DNA of 64,000 nt from Hymenobacter piscis (GTDB taxonomy: Bacteria > Bacteroidota > Bacteroidia > Cytophagales > Hymenobacteraceae): contig NZ_JAHHZN010000003.1 in assembly GCF_018760735.1 (NCBI RefSeq), forward strand, positions 340,112-404,111, given 5' to 3'. Numbering within the stretch: position 1 is the first letter of the stretch; the number at the start of each line of letters is the position of its first letter. Under the pieces are notes generated by a model. That model did no database searches. It saw only the letters and a list, made by a program, of their open reading frames with translations, and was not told where the DNA came from. Below, one piece after another: positions 36,987 to 45,275 of this stretch. A program made the translations under genes and the position numbers.

Positions 36987-37808
36987 ATGCCCGAATTGCC
37001 CGAAGTTGAAACCTACCGCCGCTTTATTGATGAGCTGGCGGTTCACCAATCCATTGTTGCCTTTGAAGTGAAGGACGCCCACGTGCTGGGCACCGCCGAA
37101 GACACGCTGCGCCGCGCGCTGGTGGGCCGCACCATCATCGGAACCGGGCGCTTGGGCAAGAACTGCTTTCTGCTGCTCGACGAGGGGCCCGTGCTGGTGC
37201 TGCACTTCGGCATGACCGGCGACGTGGGCGCCTACCGCGACGAGGCCGATGCGCCCCGCTTCACCCGCGTAGCTCTGCACCTGGCGTCCGGTCTGCGCCT
37301 GGCCTTCATCGACCCGCGTAAGTTTGGCCGCATCCGGCTGGCCGAAAGCGTGGCCGCCTACCGCCAGGCCAAGAAGCTGGGTCCCGATGCGCTGGAACTC
37401 ACCGCCGCCGAGCTGCAGGAAAAGCTGGGCCGGCGCAAAACGCTCCTCAAGCCCCTGCTGCTCGACCAAAGTCTGACGGCCGGTCTGGGCAACTGGATTG
37501 TGGATGAAGTGCTGTTCCAGGCTAAAGTTCACCCCGAGCGCGTGGCCAACACCCTCACGCCCGCCGAAATCAAACGCCTGCACGCGGCTATACAGCTGGT
37601 GTTGCGCACCGCCATTGCCCACGAGGCCAACTACCGCGACTTCCCCGCCAGCTTCCTTATTCACGCCCGCGAATGGGACGATTCTGCTACGCCCGGCACC
37701 GACCAGCACCACTTCTGCCCCCGGCACCCCGGCACCCCAATAGCAAAAAGCTACGTTGGAGGCCGGGCTACCTACACCTGCCCCCGCTGCCAACCGGAAA
37801 TTGGATAA
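36987..37808 (+). CDS. Fpg/Nei family DNA glycosylase
   Basis: 273 residues from ATG 36987, chosen because the family requires PE right after the removed Met: the protein begins MPELPEVETYRR, with Pro2 as nucleophile. LHFGMTGDV, DPRKFGRI (the conserved lysine and arginine loop) and LLDQSLTAGLGNWIVDEVLFQAKVHP are typical, and a C-terminal zinc finger reads FCPRHPGTP, then YTCPRCQ. The enzyme removes oxidised bases such as 8-oxoguanine and nicks the strand. The first zinc pair is Cys-x2-His instead of the usual Cys-x2-Cys. It follows phzF by 93 bases. Confidence 0.94.
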   Translation: MPELPEVETYRRFIDELAVHQSIVAFEVKDAHVLGTAEDTLRRALVGRTIIGTGRLGKNCFLLLDEGPVLVLHFGMTGDVGAYRDEADAPRFTRVALHLASGLRLAFIDPRKFGRIRLAESVAAYRQAKKLGPDALELTAAELQEKLGRRKTLLKPLLLDQSLTAGLGNWIVDEVLFQAKVHPERVANTLTPAEIKRLHAAIQLVLRTAIAHEANYRDFPASFLIHAREWDDSATPGTDQHHFCPRHPGTPIAKSYVGGRATYTCPRCQPEIG

Positions 37809-37834
37809 TCGCATAGTACAATTCACCCCATCTG

Positions 37835-37868
37835 AAGCCCGTTAGCAGCTCGCTAGTGGGCTTTTTTA
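37835..37868 (+). terminator. Terminator after the fpg-like gene
   Basis: AAGCCC/GGGCTT with an inner TAGC/GCTA, then a T run. Downstream, 37870-37992 is AT-rich and holds nothing I recognise. Confidence 0.85.
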
Positions 37869-37992
37869 TTTTTCCGTGATTTAATCATCACGTTATCAAG
37901 AAAATAGGCCAAATATTGCATCAAATGGATACATCGTATTACAAATCGACCATTTTTCATAAGCTACTGAACAACTACGATTTATAAATAGT

Positions 37993-38000
37993 TAGATTTG
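37993..38000 (+). promoter_or_regulatory. -7 element of the small lipoprotein gene
   Basis: TAGATTTG is a full match to TAnnTTTG within an AT-rich stretch, but no TTG lies 19 bases upstream. The leader to the ATG at 38122 would be about 115 bases, long enough for regulation. Confidence 0.5.
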
Positions 38001-38121
38001 CACAGCGGCAGAAACCAAGCTGCCGGAGTAGTACAGAAGTTGGACGTTAGCAGGGAGGCATAAGCCATGGAGAAACTACCCCCGCCAGCGTAAGGTTGAA
38101 CATTTACCCAAACCCGTTTTC

Positions 38122-38616
38122 ATGAAGAAACTGCCCGTAATCCTGAGCCTGTTGGCTAGCACCCTGGTGTTTGCCTCCTGTGAGAAAGAGATTGAAGAGT
38201 TGAAAGACCCCGCCCAGGACGTGACAGCGGCTGCTACGCAGTCGAAACCGGAGTTGCTGGCCGCCGGCCCCTGGCACCTGACCAGCCTCACGCTGGCTAC
38301 CGCCACCAAATCGGACGCCGCGCCCACTGCCGTTGATATTTTGCCCCGCCTGAAAGCCGCCCAGCGCGATAACCTGCACACCTTCAAGGCCGACGGCACC
38401 TTCGTATTGGATGAGGCCGCCGTGAAGGCCTTCGCCGAAGCCCCTCAGCAGCTGACCGGCTCCTGGAAACTCACCGGCGACTCGCTCACGGTGGCCCAGC
38501 CCGACGTAACCCGTCACTTTTTGGTGGAGGAGCTCAGCGCTACTACCCTGCGCGTGCGCCTCACCCAGCCCGGCGAACAGGGTGCTACCACCTACACTTC
38601 GGTGTTTGCCCACTAA
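38122..38616 (+). CDS. Small lipocalin-like lipoprotein
   Basis: 164 residues. Lipoprotein signal with STLVFASCEKE (Cys near 20). The remainder has the pattern of short Bacteroidota lipocalin-like domains: GPWHLTSLTLA near 55 (W on the first strand), HTFKADGTFVLDEAA, LTGSWKLTGDSLTV, and FLVEELSATTLRVRL. Such proteins are anchored in the outer or inner membrane and bind unknown ligands. There is an unusually AT-rich, long leader with its own -7 element. Confidence 0.7.
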   Translation: MKKLPVILSLLASTLVFASCEKEIEELKDPAQDVTAAATQSKPELLAAGPWHLTSLTLATATKSDAAPTAVDILPRLKAAQRDNLHTFKADGTFVLDEAAVKAFAEAPQQLTGSWKLTGDSLTVAQPDVTRHFLVEELSATTLRVRLTQPGEQGATTYTSVFAH

Positions 38617-38642
38617 ACTTCCCTCTTGCAGAGCTATGAAAA

Positions 38643-38677
38643 CAACGAAGCCCGGCCAGTTTGGCCGGGCTTCGTTG
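38643..38677. terminator. Bidirectional hairpin
   Basis: CAACGAAGCCCGGCCA, a 3-base loop and the perfect complement, between the convergent small lipoprotein gene and the SDR gene. Confidence 0.8.
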
Positions 38678-38717
38678 CGGTTCGGGGCGGGCGGCGGGTC
38701 CATTCGGCAGGCCCCGT

Positions 38718-39743
38718 TTACAGTTCGTTGTTGTCGGCGGCGGCCTGCTGCGTGAGGGCAGTCAGCCAGGAAGGGCTGGCTTCAGACTGGCTTTCGTAGC
38801 CGAAGCGCCGCTCATTGCCCATCAGGTCGGCGGGACCGGGCAGGGCGCGGTTGAGCCAGCTCAGCACGTTGGCGGTGGTGCCGGGCAGCAGGCCATGAAA
38901 GGCGGCCAGCAGCTTGGCCGGCAGCCCCAGCATCACCTCGGCCTCGCCGCGGCGGCAGGCATTCCAGATTTCGCGGCCGGCCCGCTCCGCATCCATCGAT
39001 ACGGCCGGCAGCGAGTCGGCAATACTGAACCAGGCGTATTCCTTTTCGTGCTGCCCCTTGAGCGTGGCGTTGCGGGGGCTACCGGTGCGCATCAGGCCGG
39101 GGCAGACGGTGGTTACCTGGATTCCATACTGGAGCAGTTCGGCCCGGAATCCTTCCGAGAGGCCCACCAGGGCAAACTTACCGGCGCTGTAGGGCACCAG
39201 GTGGGGCACGGCCACCTTGCCGCCCACGGAGGCAATGTTCACGATGCGGCCCTCGCCCCGGCGGCGCATGTCGGGCAGTACGGCCTGCATGGCGTGCAGC
39301 GGGGCCCAGAAGTGCACGTTCAGCGAGTCTTCGTAATCGCGCACCTCCATGTGGTTGAGGGCCCCCACGCTGATGATGCCGGCATTGTTGACGAGCACAT
39401 CGATGCTGCCCAACTGGTGCTGCACGGTCGCGACCATGGCCCGCACTTCCTCCGCGTTGGTCAGGTCGTGGGCCAGGGCCAGCACATCGGCCCCGGTGGC
39501 GGCCAGCTCCTGGCGGGCGCGGGCCAGCTCTTCGGGGTCGCGGGCGCAGATGGCGACCCGGGCGCCTTCGGCTACAGCCTGCCGGGCCAGAATCAGGCCC
39601 AGCCCCCGGGAGCCACCCGTGATGAGCACCACGCGGCCGGCCAGCGTGTAGTCACCGCGGCGGTTGGCGTAGAGAGATGCGGCCAGCAGCCCGGCGGCCC
39701 CGGCCGCGGCCAGCAGCCAGGATGTACGGGTATCGGATTTCAT
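38718..39743 (-). CDS. Membrane-anchored SDR family oxidoreductase
   Basis: 341 residues from ATG 39743. A hydrophobic N-terminal helix (about 10-27) precedes a classical short-chain dehydrogenase: cofactor motif ITGGSRGLGL near 42, VNNAGI near 120, catalytic Ser in VNIASVGGK and YSAGK near 190. An Arg following the first strand (ARD) favours NADPH. The C-terminal 70 residues extend beyond the usual 250-residue core. Substrate unknown; membrane attachment suggests a lipid or steroid-like compound. Confidence 0.9.
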   Translation of the reverse strand: MKSDTRTSWLLAAAGAAGLLAASLYANRRGDYTLAGRVVLITGGSRGLGLILARQAVAEGARVAICARDPEELARARQELAATGADVLALAHDLTNAEEVRAMVATVQHQLGSIDVLVNNAGIISVGALNHMEVRDYEDSLNVHFWAPLHAMQAVLPDMRRRGEGRIVNIASVGGKVAVPHLVPYSAGKFALVGLSEGFRAELLQYGIQVTTVCPGLMRTGSPRNATLKGQHEKEYAWFSIADSLPAVSMDAERAGREIWNACRRGEAEVMLGLPAKLLAAFHGLLPGTTANVLSWLNRALPGPADLMGNERRFGYESQSEASPSWLTALTQQAAADNNEL

Positions 39744-39970
39744 AACGAGCGGGAAGAAAGTGGGAGAGGGAATATAGGGAGTAAGGAATTTTGCCCCCAA
39801 AGGTTGCGGGCTCATCGGCCGGAACCGGTATTTTTGCGGCTGGTTCGGAATAAACCGGCGTTCCGGGACGTTGACAGGGCAGCGCCGGCAAAGCTGGCAC
39901 CATCTTTACTACGGCTGCGGCCCCGGCCAGCCCCGGCCGGCTTCCCTTTTCTGCTTTTCCTTCCCAACGT

Positions 39971-40429
39971 ATGAAAACCCCTTTGCTCCTGGCTCTGCTG
40001 ACCCTGACAGCCTCCCCGGCCTTGTTGGCGCAATCCTCGGCCCGGCCCAAACCTCAGCCCCGCCCGGTGGCCGCCGCGCCCGCCGCCGCTCCGGTCCTCA
40101 ACGAAGACCAGATTGCCACCCGCGCCCAGGCCCTGACGGTCAACATGCAAAAGGCGCTCGGCCTGAACCCGCAGCAGACGGAGCGCGTGGGCCAGATCAA
40201 CCTGCTCAGCGTGCGGAACGTGGAAACCGCCCGCCAGAAGTACCGCCGCGACGTGCGCAAAATGGCCGGCGTGGTGGACGATATCGGCCAGTCGCGCCTG
40301 GAGATGCTCAAGGAGGTGCTCACCCCCGCCCAGTTCGATAAGTACCAGCGCAAGCGCGAAGAGAAAATGGGCGTGCCCAGCGCCCCCGCCAGCCAGGGCA
40401 ACCCCGCCCCCGGTCTGCCGGGCTATTAG
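39971..40429 (+). CDS. Small exported alpha-helical protein
   Basis: 152 residues. Signal peptide 1-20 (ends LLAQ), an Ala/Pro-rich linker (22-45), then a helical domain ALTVNMQKALGLNPQQTERVGQINL and SRLEMLKEVLTPAQFDKYQRKREEK. The LTPAQFDKY-type motif is common in small Bacteroidota periplasmic proteins that resemble the Spy/CpxP group of chaperones. No firm family assignment. Confidence 0.65.
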   Translation: MKTPLLLALLTLTASPALLAQSSARPKPQPRPVAAAPAAAPVLNEDQIATRAQALTVNMQKALGLNPQQTERVGQINLLSVRNVETARQKYRRDVRKMAGVVDDIGQSRLEMLKEVLTPAQFDKYQRKREEKMGVPSAPASQGNPAPGLPGY

Positions 40430-40430
40430 A

Positions 40431-40613
40431 GGTGAAATGGTGAGATAGTGAAATGGTGAGTTTGATATTCAGCTGGACCTGATTGCGCCACTTGCGCCAT
40501 TGGGGCCAGCTGAACATCAAACTCACCATTTCACTATCTCACCATTTCACTATCTCACCATCTCACTATCTCACCATTTCACTATCTCACCATCTCACCT
40601 CACCGAATACCTG
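40431..40613. repeat. Palindrome with octamer arms, core type D
   Basis: Left: GGTGAAATGGTGAGATAGTG-type octamers, then AGTTTGATATTCAGCTGG. Right: CCAGCTGAACATCAAACT, then about nine TCACCATT/TCACTATC units. It is built like 12286-12420. The right arm runs over the 3' end of the TauE/SafE gene and encodes its last residues and stop. Confidence 0.9.
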
Positions 40614-41366
40614 CCAGCCGAGCTTGAGGATGAAGGCGGTGACGACTACCAGGAACAGTACCCGCACGAAGCCCGTGCCGTAGCGCAGGGCCAGGTTGGC
40701 CCCGATGGTAGAGCCGGCTATGTTGCTGGCGGCCATGGGCAGGGCCACGGCCCACAGAATCTGACCGGTGTAGGAAAAATAAGCCAGCGCGGCCAGGTTG
40801 GTGGCCACGTTCACCAGTTTAGCGGAGGCCGAGGACGTGATGAAATCGTAGCCGAACAGGCCCACGAAGGCAAACAGCAGGAAGGAACCCGTGCCAGGAC
40901 CGAAAAACCCGTCGTAGAACCCGATGACCAGGCCCACGGCCGCCCCATAGAGTGGCTCCCGGTCGGCGGGCAGGCGCGGGGCGTGGATGGCGCCGAAATC
41001 CTTGCGCCAGAAGGTATAGATGGCAATAAGGACCAGCAGGCCCAGCACCAGCGGGGGCAGCAGCTCCTGGGGCAGGCGGCTGACCACCCGCGCCCCCAGA
41101 AACGAAAACACGCCCGCCACGGCCGCCGCCGTGCCCACGGCCCGCCACCGCACCGGCACCTGCCCGGCGTAGCGCCGCAGCGCCGCCGCCGTGCCCATCA
41201 GCGACGACACCTTGCCCGTCCCCAGAATGGTCGGCACGGGCGTGCCCTTGAGCAGCAGCAGCATGGCCGGCAGCTGAATCAGCCCGCCCCCGCCCACCAC
41301 GGCATCCACCAAACCAGCCAGAAAGGCAAATACACACAGCAGGGCAATCGTAGTGGCAGTCAGCAT
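40587..41366 (-). CDS. TauE/SafE family permease
   Basis: 259 residues, about eight helices in two similar halves. FLAGLVDAVVGGGGLIQLPAMLLL near residue 15 and GLVIGFYDGFFGPGTGSFLLFAFVGLFGYDF near 150 are the two TSUP family repeats. The family moves sulfite, sulfonates or other anions through the inner membrane. The end of the protein (GEVRW and stop) is encoded by octamer repeat units of the neighbouring palindrome, so the original C-terminus may have been changed. Confidence 0.92.
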   Translation of the reverse strand: MLTATTIALLCVFAFLAGLVDAVVGGGGLIQLPAMLLLLKGTPVPTILGTGKVSSLMGTAAALRRYAGQVPVRWRAVGTAAAVAGVFSFLGARVVSRLPQELLPPLVLGLLVLIAIYTFWRKDFGAIHAPRLPADREPLYGAAVGLVIGFYDGFFGPGTGSFLLFAFVGLFGYDFITSSASAKLVNVATNLAALAYFSYTGQILWAVALPMAASNIAGSTIGANLALRYGTGFVRVLFLVVVTAFILKLGWQVFGEVRW

Positions 41367-41384
41367 AGGGCCGCGAAGGTACTT

Positions 41385-41626
41385 CGCAGTTGTTGGTTGT
41401 TGGTTGTTGGTTGTTGGTTGTTAGAAGAAGGAACGTCATTCTGAGCAGAGCGAAGAATCTCGCGTGCTGATGTTGCCACGCTATTCAGACGTCAGCACGC
41501 GAGATTCCTCGGCTGCGGCTTCGCCTTCGCTCGGAATGACGTTCCTGACAACCAACAACTGACAACTGACAACTGACAACTGACAACCAACAACTGGCAA
41601 CTGGCAGCTGACAAGCCCGTACAGCT
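41385..41626. repeat. Type A palindrome nested in heptamer arms
   Basis: Outer left: four TTGTTGG heptamers. Outer right: CAACTGA x4, CAACCAA, CAACTGG x2. Core arms: GAACGTCATTCTGAGC to GCGTGCTGATGTTG on the left (41431-41475) and GACGTCAGCACGCGAG to GGAATGACGTTC on the right (to 41544). The right core has about 12 extra bases (GGCTGCGGCTTCGCC region). Confidence 0.92.
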
Positions 41627-41632
41627 TGGGCT

Positions 41633-43219
41633 ATGACCGAAGAACTCACGCACCGGCAGAAAATGCTCACGTTTGGCGGCGTGCTGCTGGCCATGTTTCT
41701 GGGGGCCCTCGACCAGACCATCGTCAGCACGGCGCTGCCGCGCATTGTGGCCGATTTGCACGGTCTGGACCGCTTTACCTGGGTGGCCACGGCCTATCTG
41801 GTGGCCAGCACGGCGCTGGTGCCCATCTACGGCAAGCTGGCCGATACCTACTCCCGGCGCACCATCGAAATTGTGGCCGTGAGCGTGTTCCTGCTGGGCT
41901 CCATGCTCTGCGGACTGGCCGGCGAATTCGGCCCGCTGCCGTTGCTTGGCGACGGGATGATGCAGCTGATTGTGTTCCGGGCCGTGCAGGGCCTGGGCGG
42001 AGCCGGACTGTTCGCCATGGCCTTCATCGTCATTGCCGATCTGTTTCCGCCGGCCGAGCGGGGCCGCTACCAGGGGTTCGTGGGCGCGGTATTCGGCACG
42101 TCGTCGGTGCTGGGGCCGTTTCTGGGCGGGTTTCTGACCGACAACGGTACCGACCTGATTCCGGGCGTGGCGGGCTGGCGGCTGGTGTTCTACGTGAACC
42201 TGCCCCTGGGCGCACTGGCCCTCTGGTTCATCCTGACCCAAATGCCCCCGCTACGCCCCCGCACCGAGCGCCGCCGCCTCGACTACCTCTCCATGCTGCT
42301 GTTGCTGCTGGGACTGGGGCCGTTGGTAGTGGGGCTGCAACTCAATAAAAACGAGTATGGCTGGGGCCATCCGCTCACGCTGGGCCTGCTGGGCGGCGCC
42401 CTACTGATGCTCACGCTGTTCGTACGCCGCAGCCTGCGCCATCCCAACCCCATTCTGGCCTTCAGTTTGTTCCACAACCCGGTGTTTCGCACGGCCAACG
42501 CGGCCCTGTTTCTGCTGGGCGGAGCGTTTCTGGGCCTTATCATCTTCGAGCCCCTGTTCATGGTCAACGTGCTGGGCGAGTCGGCCACCCGGGCCGGGGT
42601 GAGTCTGATTCCGCTCTCGATGGGCGTGGTCACGGGCTCGTTGCTGGCCGGCCAGATGGTGTCGCGCTACGGCCACTATAAGCGCTGGATGCTGGCCGGG
42701 CTGGTGGTGCTGATGGCCGGCCTCGGCCTGCTGGCCACCATGCCGGCCACCGTCAGCTACGGGCAGGTGCTGACCTACCTGCTGATTTGCGGAGTGGGCC
42801 TGGGGCCGAGCATGCCGCTCTACACGCTGGCCATTCAGAACGCGGTAGAGCCCCAGCTTATCGGTCAGGCCACCTCAGCCAGCCAGTTTTTCCGGCAGAT
42901 TGGCGGGGCCATTGCCGCCTCCATCCTGGGCACCATCCTGACGCTGGGCCTGAGCAGCGCCCTGCCCGCCGCCGGTCCGGCCGGCGGCACCGCCCCCTCG
43001 GCCGCTACGGCCGCCGTGGGAGAAGGCGTGGGCCTGGAAACGGCCGGCGAGGCGCCCTTGTCGCCGGAACTGCGGACCGCGTTTTCCCGCGCTATTTCCC
43101 AGGTTTACCTCGTGACGCTGCTGCTGGTGGCGGGCGGATTTCTGATGACGCTGTTCGTTCCCGAGCTACCGCTGCGCAAGTCCAATGAGGAGGGACAAGC
43201 GCAGCCGGCGCTGGAGTAG
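41633..43219 (+). CDS. DHA2-type multidrug MFS exporter
   Basis: 528 residues, about fourteen helices. Motifs of the EmrB/QacA group: LGALDQTIVSTALPRIVADL near residue 25, the loop PIYGKLADTYSRRTIEI near 65, and RAVQGLGGAGLFAMAFIVIADLFPPAERGRYQG near 125. These pumps expel hydrophobic cations, dyes and antibiotics with protons. The last 60 residues are an Ala/Gly-rich insertion (AAGPAGGTAPSAATAAVG) before the final helix. An acetyltransferase gene follows 46 bases later, perhaps in one operon. Confidence 0.94.
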   Translation: MTEELTHRQKMLTFGGVLLAMFLGALDQTIVSTALPRIVADLHGLDRFTWVATAYLVASTALVPIYGKLADTYSRRTIEIVAVSVFLLGSMLCGLAGEFGPLPLLGDGMMQLIVFRAVQGLGGAGLFAMAFIVIADLFPPAERGRYQGFVGAVFGTSSVLGPFLGGFLTDNGTDLIPGVAGWRLVFYVNLPLGALALWFILTQMPPLRPRTERRRLDYLSMLLLLLGLGPLVVGLQLNKNEYGWGHPLTLGLLGGALLMLTLFVRRSLRHPNPILAFSLFHNPVFRTANAALFLLGGAFLGLIIFEPLFMVNVLGESATRAGVSLIPLSMGVVTGSLLAGQMVSRYGHYKRWMLAGLVVLMAGLGLLATMPATVSYGQVLTYLLICGVGLGPSMPLYTLAIQNAVEPQLIGQATSASQFFRQIGGAIAASILGTILTLGLSSALPAAGPAGGTAPSAATAAVGEGVGLETAGEAPLSPELRTAFSRAISQVYLVTLLLVAGGFLMTLFVPELPLRKSNEEGQAQPALE

Positions 43220-43265
43220 CTGCCCCGGCGCGCTATCTTCATGGCTTTGGTTTTCGATTTTACTT

Positions 43266-43907
43266 ATGACGGGTCCTGATCCTGCCACACTGCACCCGCT
43301 GCCCCACCACCGCCGGCTGGTGTTCCTGCGCAACCTCATCACCCGGCCCACCATCGAGGTGGGCGACTATACCTATTATGACGATTTCGAGGACCCCGCC
43401 AACTTCGAGCGCAACGTGCTCTACCACTTCGATTTCATCGGCGACCGGCTCATTATCGGCAATTTCTGCGCCCTGGCCTCCGGGGTAAAGTTCATCATGA
43501 ACGGGGGCAACCACGAAACCACGCCCGTTTCCACCTTTCCGTTCGCCATTTTCGGCCACGGCTGGGAAGCGGCCATGAACGGGCAGTCGGTGGCGGAGAA
43601 ATACCCCTCGAAGGGCGATACGGTAGTGGGCCACGACGTCTGGATCGGGCACGAGGCCACCATCATGCCCGGCATCCGCATCGGCAACGGGGCGGTGGTG
43701 GCGGCCAAAGCGGTGGTTACGCGGCCCGTGCCGGCCTATGCCGTGGTGGCTGGCAACCCCGCCACGGTAGTGCGCTACCGGTTCGGGCCCGACACCATTG
43801 CCCGCCTCGAAAAGCTGGCGTGGTGGTTCTGGCCGGCCGAGAAAATCACCCGTCACCTGGCCCTGCTGACTGCGGCCGACGTGGCGGCACTGGAGCAGGC
43901 CGAGTAG
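43266..43907 (+). CDS. Vat/CatB-type xenobiotic acetyltransferase
   Basis: 213 residues from ATG 43266. Left-handed beta-helix acetyltransferase: VGDYTYYDD, IIGNFCALASGVKFIMNGGNHET with the catalytic-type His, VGHDVWIGHEATIMPGIRIGNGAVVAAKAVVTRPVPAYAVVAGNPA. This is the CatB/Vat group, which includes chloramphenicol and streptogramin A acetyltransferases, but most chromosomal members have unknown acceptors. It lies directly after a multidrug exporter, which makes a detoxifying role reasonable. I would not call it a resistance gene without tests. Confidence 0.92.
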   Translation: MTGPDPATLHPLPHHRRLVFLRNLITRPTIEVGDYTYYDDFEDPANFERNVLYHFDFIGDRLIIGNFCALASGVKFIMNGGNHETTPVSTFPFAIFGHGWEAAMNGQSVAEKYPSKGDTVVGHDVWIGHEATIMPGIRIGNGAVVAAKAVVTRPVPAYAVVAGNPATVVRYRFGPDTIARLEKLAWWFWPAEKITRHLALLTAADVAALEQAE

Positions 43908-44005
43908 GCCCGCGGGGCCGGGGCCGCAAACTACTTCCGGCCGGGCGGTGTTATACCACCTGCCGCTGCCTGATTCCGGGCGGGGCCCTTGCCTTGATTC
44001 TACGC

Positions 44006-45064
44006 ATGCCTACTAACCATAACCTTCAACTCAGCGTGCTCGACCAGTCGCCGGTGCCGTTGGGGCGCACCCCGCGCGAAGCCCTGCAGCACACCGTGGA
44101 GCTGGCCCGCCTCACCGACCGCCTCGGCTTCACCCGTTTCTGGGTTTCGGAGCACCACAATTCCCGTACCCTGGCCGGCTCCGCGCCGGAAGTGCTGCTG
44201 GCCCGCCTCGGGGCCGAAACCAGCCGCATCCGCCTGGGTTCGGGCGGGGTGATGCTGCCCCATTACTCGGCCCTGAAAGTGGCCGAAAACTTCCGCCTGC
44301 TCGAAGCCCTCTACCCCGGCCGCCTCGACCTGGGCATCGGGCGCGCCCCGGGCACCGACCGCGTCACGGCCCACGCCCTCAACCCCCACAACCAGTTCCG
44401 CGACGAGGACTTCGCCGAGCAGCTCATGGACCTGCGCGCCTACCTGCGCGACGAGGTGGTGGCCGACACCATTCACGCCCGGGTGAAGGCCGCCCCCTTC
44501 GTGGATACGGTGCCGGAACTGTGGCTGCTGAGCTCCAGCGGACAGAGCGGCCTGTTTGCGGCCCACGTGGGGGCGGCCTTCAGCTTCGCTCACTTCATCA
44601 ACCCCAGCGGCGGGCCCAAAATGGTGGAGCTGTACCGGGAGCGGTTCCGCCCTTCGCCCGAGCTGGCCGCGCCCCAGGCCAACGTGGCCATTTTCGTGGT
44701 CTGCGCCGATACCGCCGGCCGGGCCCAGCTGCTGGCCGATAACCTGGCTCTGCAGATGCTCAAGCTCGAAACCGGCCAGTACACACCCATCGAAGCCGCC
44801 GAAACGCTAAACGTGGCCGCCCTTTCGGCCGATCTGCGGGCCCGTTTGGACTACCACCACCAGCGCATCATCAGCGGCACGCCGGACAAGGTGAAAGCCG
44901 AAATCGGGGAGCTGGCCGCCCGCTACGGCGTGGAGGAAGTGGTAGCCGTGACCATCACCCACGACTACGACGACCGGCTCCGCTCCTACGAGCTGCTGGC
45001 CGACGCCTTCGCCCTGTCCTCGGCGCCGGCCGGGCCGGCCCAGCCAGCCTGGGCCCTGAGCTAA
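44006..45064 (+). CDS. LLM-class flavin-dependent oxidoreductase
   Basis: 352 residues from ATG 44006. Luciferase-like barrel: LSVLDQSPVPLGRTPREALQ, GFTRFWVSEHHNSRTLAGSAPEVLL, RIRLGSGGVMLPHYSALKVAE, LDLGIGRAPGTD and LLSSSGQSGLFAA. It matches the MsnO8-like branch of the luciferase superfamily, FMN-dependent monooxygenases of unknown substrate. It follows the acetyltransferase by about 98 bases; a terminator follows it. Confidence 0.93.
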   Translation: MPTNHNLQLSVLDQSPVPLGRTPREALQHTVELARLTDRLGFTRFWVSEHHNSRTLAGSAPEVLLARLGAETSRIRLGSGGVMLPHYSALKVAENFRLLEALYPGRLDLGIGRAPGTDRVTAHALNPHNQFRDEDFAEQLMDLRAYLRDEVVADTIHARVKAAPFVDTVPELWLLSSSGQSGLFAAHVGAAFSFAHFINPSGGPKMVELYRERFRPSPELAAPQANVAIFVVCADTAGRAQLLADNLALQMLKLETGQYTPIEAAETLNVAALSADLRARLDYHHQRIISGTPDKVKAEIGELAARYGVEEVVAVTITHDYDDRLRSYELLADAFALSSAPAGPAQPAWALS

Positions 45065-45086
45065 ACGCCCGCCTGCGTTCCTACTC

Positions 45087-45114
45087 CAACGCCCGACCGC
45101 AAGGCCGGGCGTTG
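45087..45114 (+). terminator. Terminator after the LLM oxidoreductase
   Basis: CAACGCCCGACC, GCAA loop-like centre, GGCCGGGCGTTG, then CTGTTT. Confidence 0.75.
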
Positions 45115-45208
45115 CTGTTTCTGCCCCCTGCACCCAGTCACTCAAAAAAACATCTACCTGACTTACAGGCGATTTTGCAAACAGACCCCTAGTATTAAAT
45201 TCTTTATT

Positions 45209-45238
45209 TTGAATCTATCTAAATAGACCTCAGCTTTG
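45209..45238 (+). promoter_or_regulatory. Promoter of the TonB receptor with embedded operator
   Basis: TTG (45209-45211), exactly 19 bases, CAGCTTTG (45231-45238). Only the first base of the -7 box is off consensus. Inside the spacer is TCTAT-CTAA-ATAGA (45214-45227), a perfect inverted repeat with 4-base centre. A second TCTAAATAG word follows near 45255. Confidence 0.6.
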
Positions 45239-45275
45239 CATTGTTTTTAATCATTCTAAATAGCACTCCCCTTCC

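Noticed and set aside
37870..38121. A small gene or RNA in the AT-rich gap
   Set aside because: No start-stop frame of credible composition or stable fold was seen; only a -7 element and leader are supported.
43266..43907. Chloramphenicol or streptogramin resistance gene
   Set aside because: The fold matches CatB/Vat, but chromosomal relatives with unknown acceptors are common and nothing in the sequence shows the antibiotic specificity.
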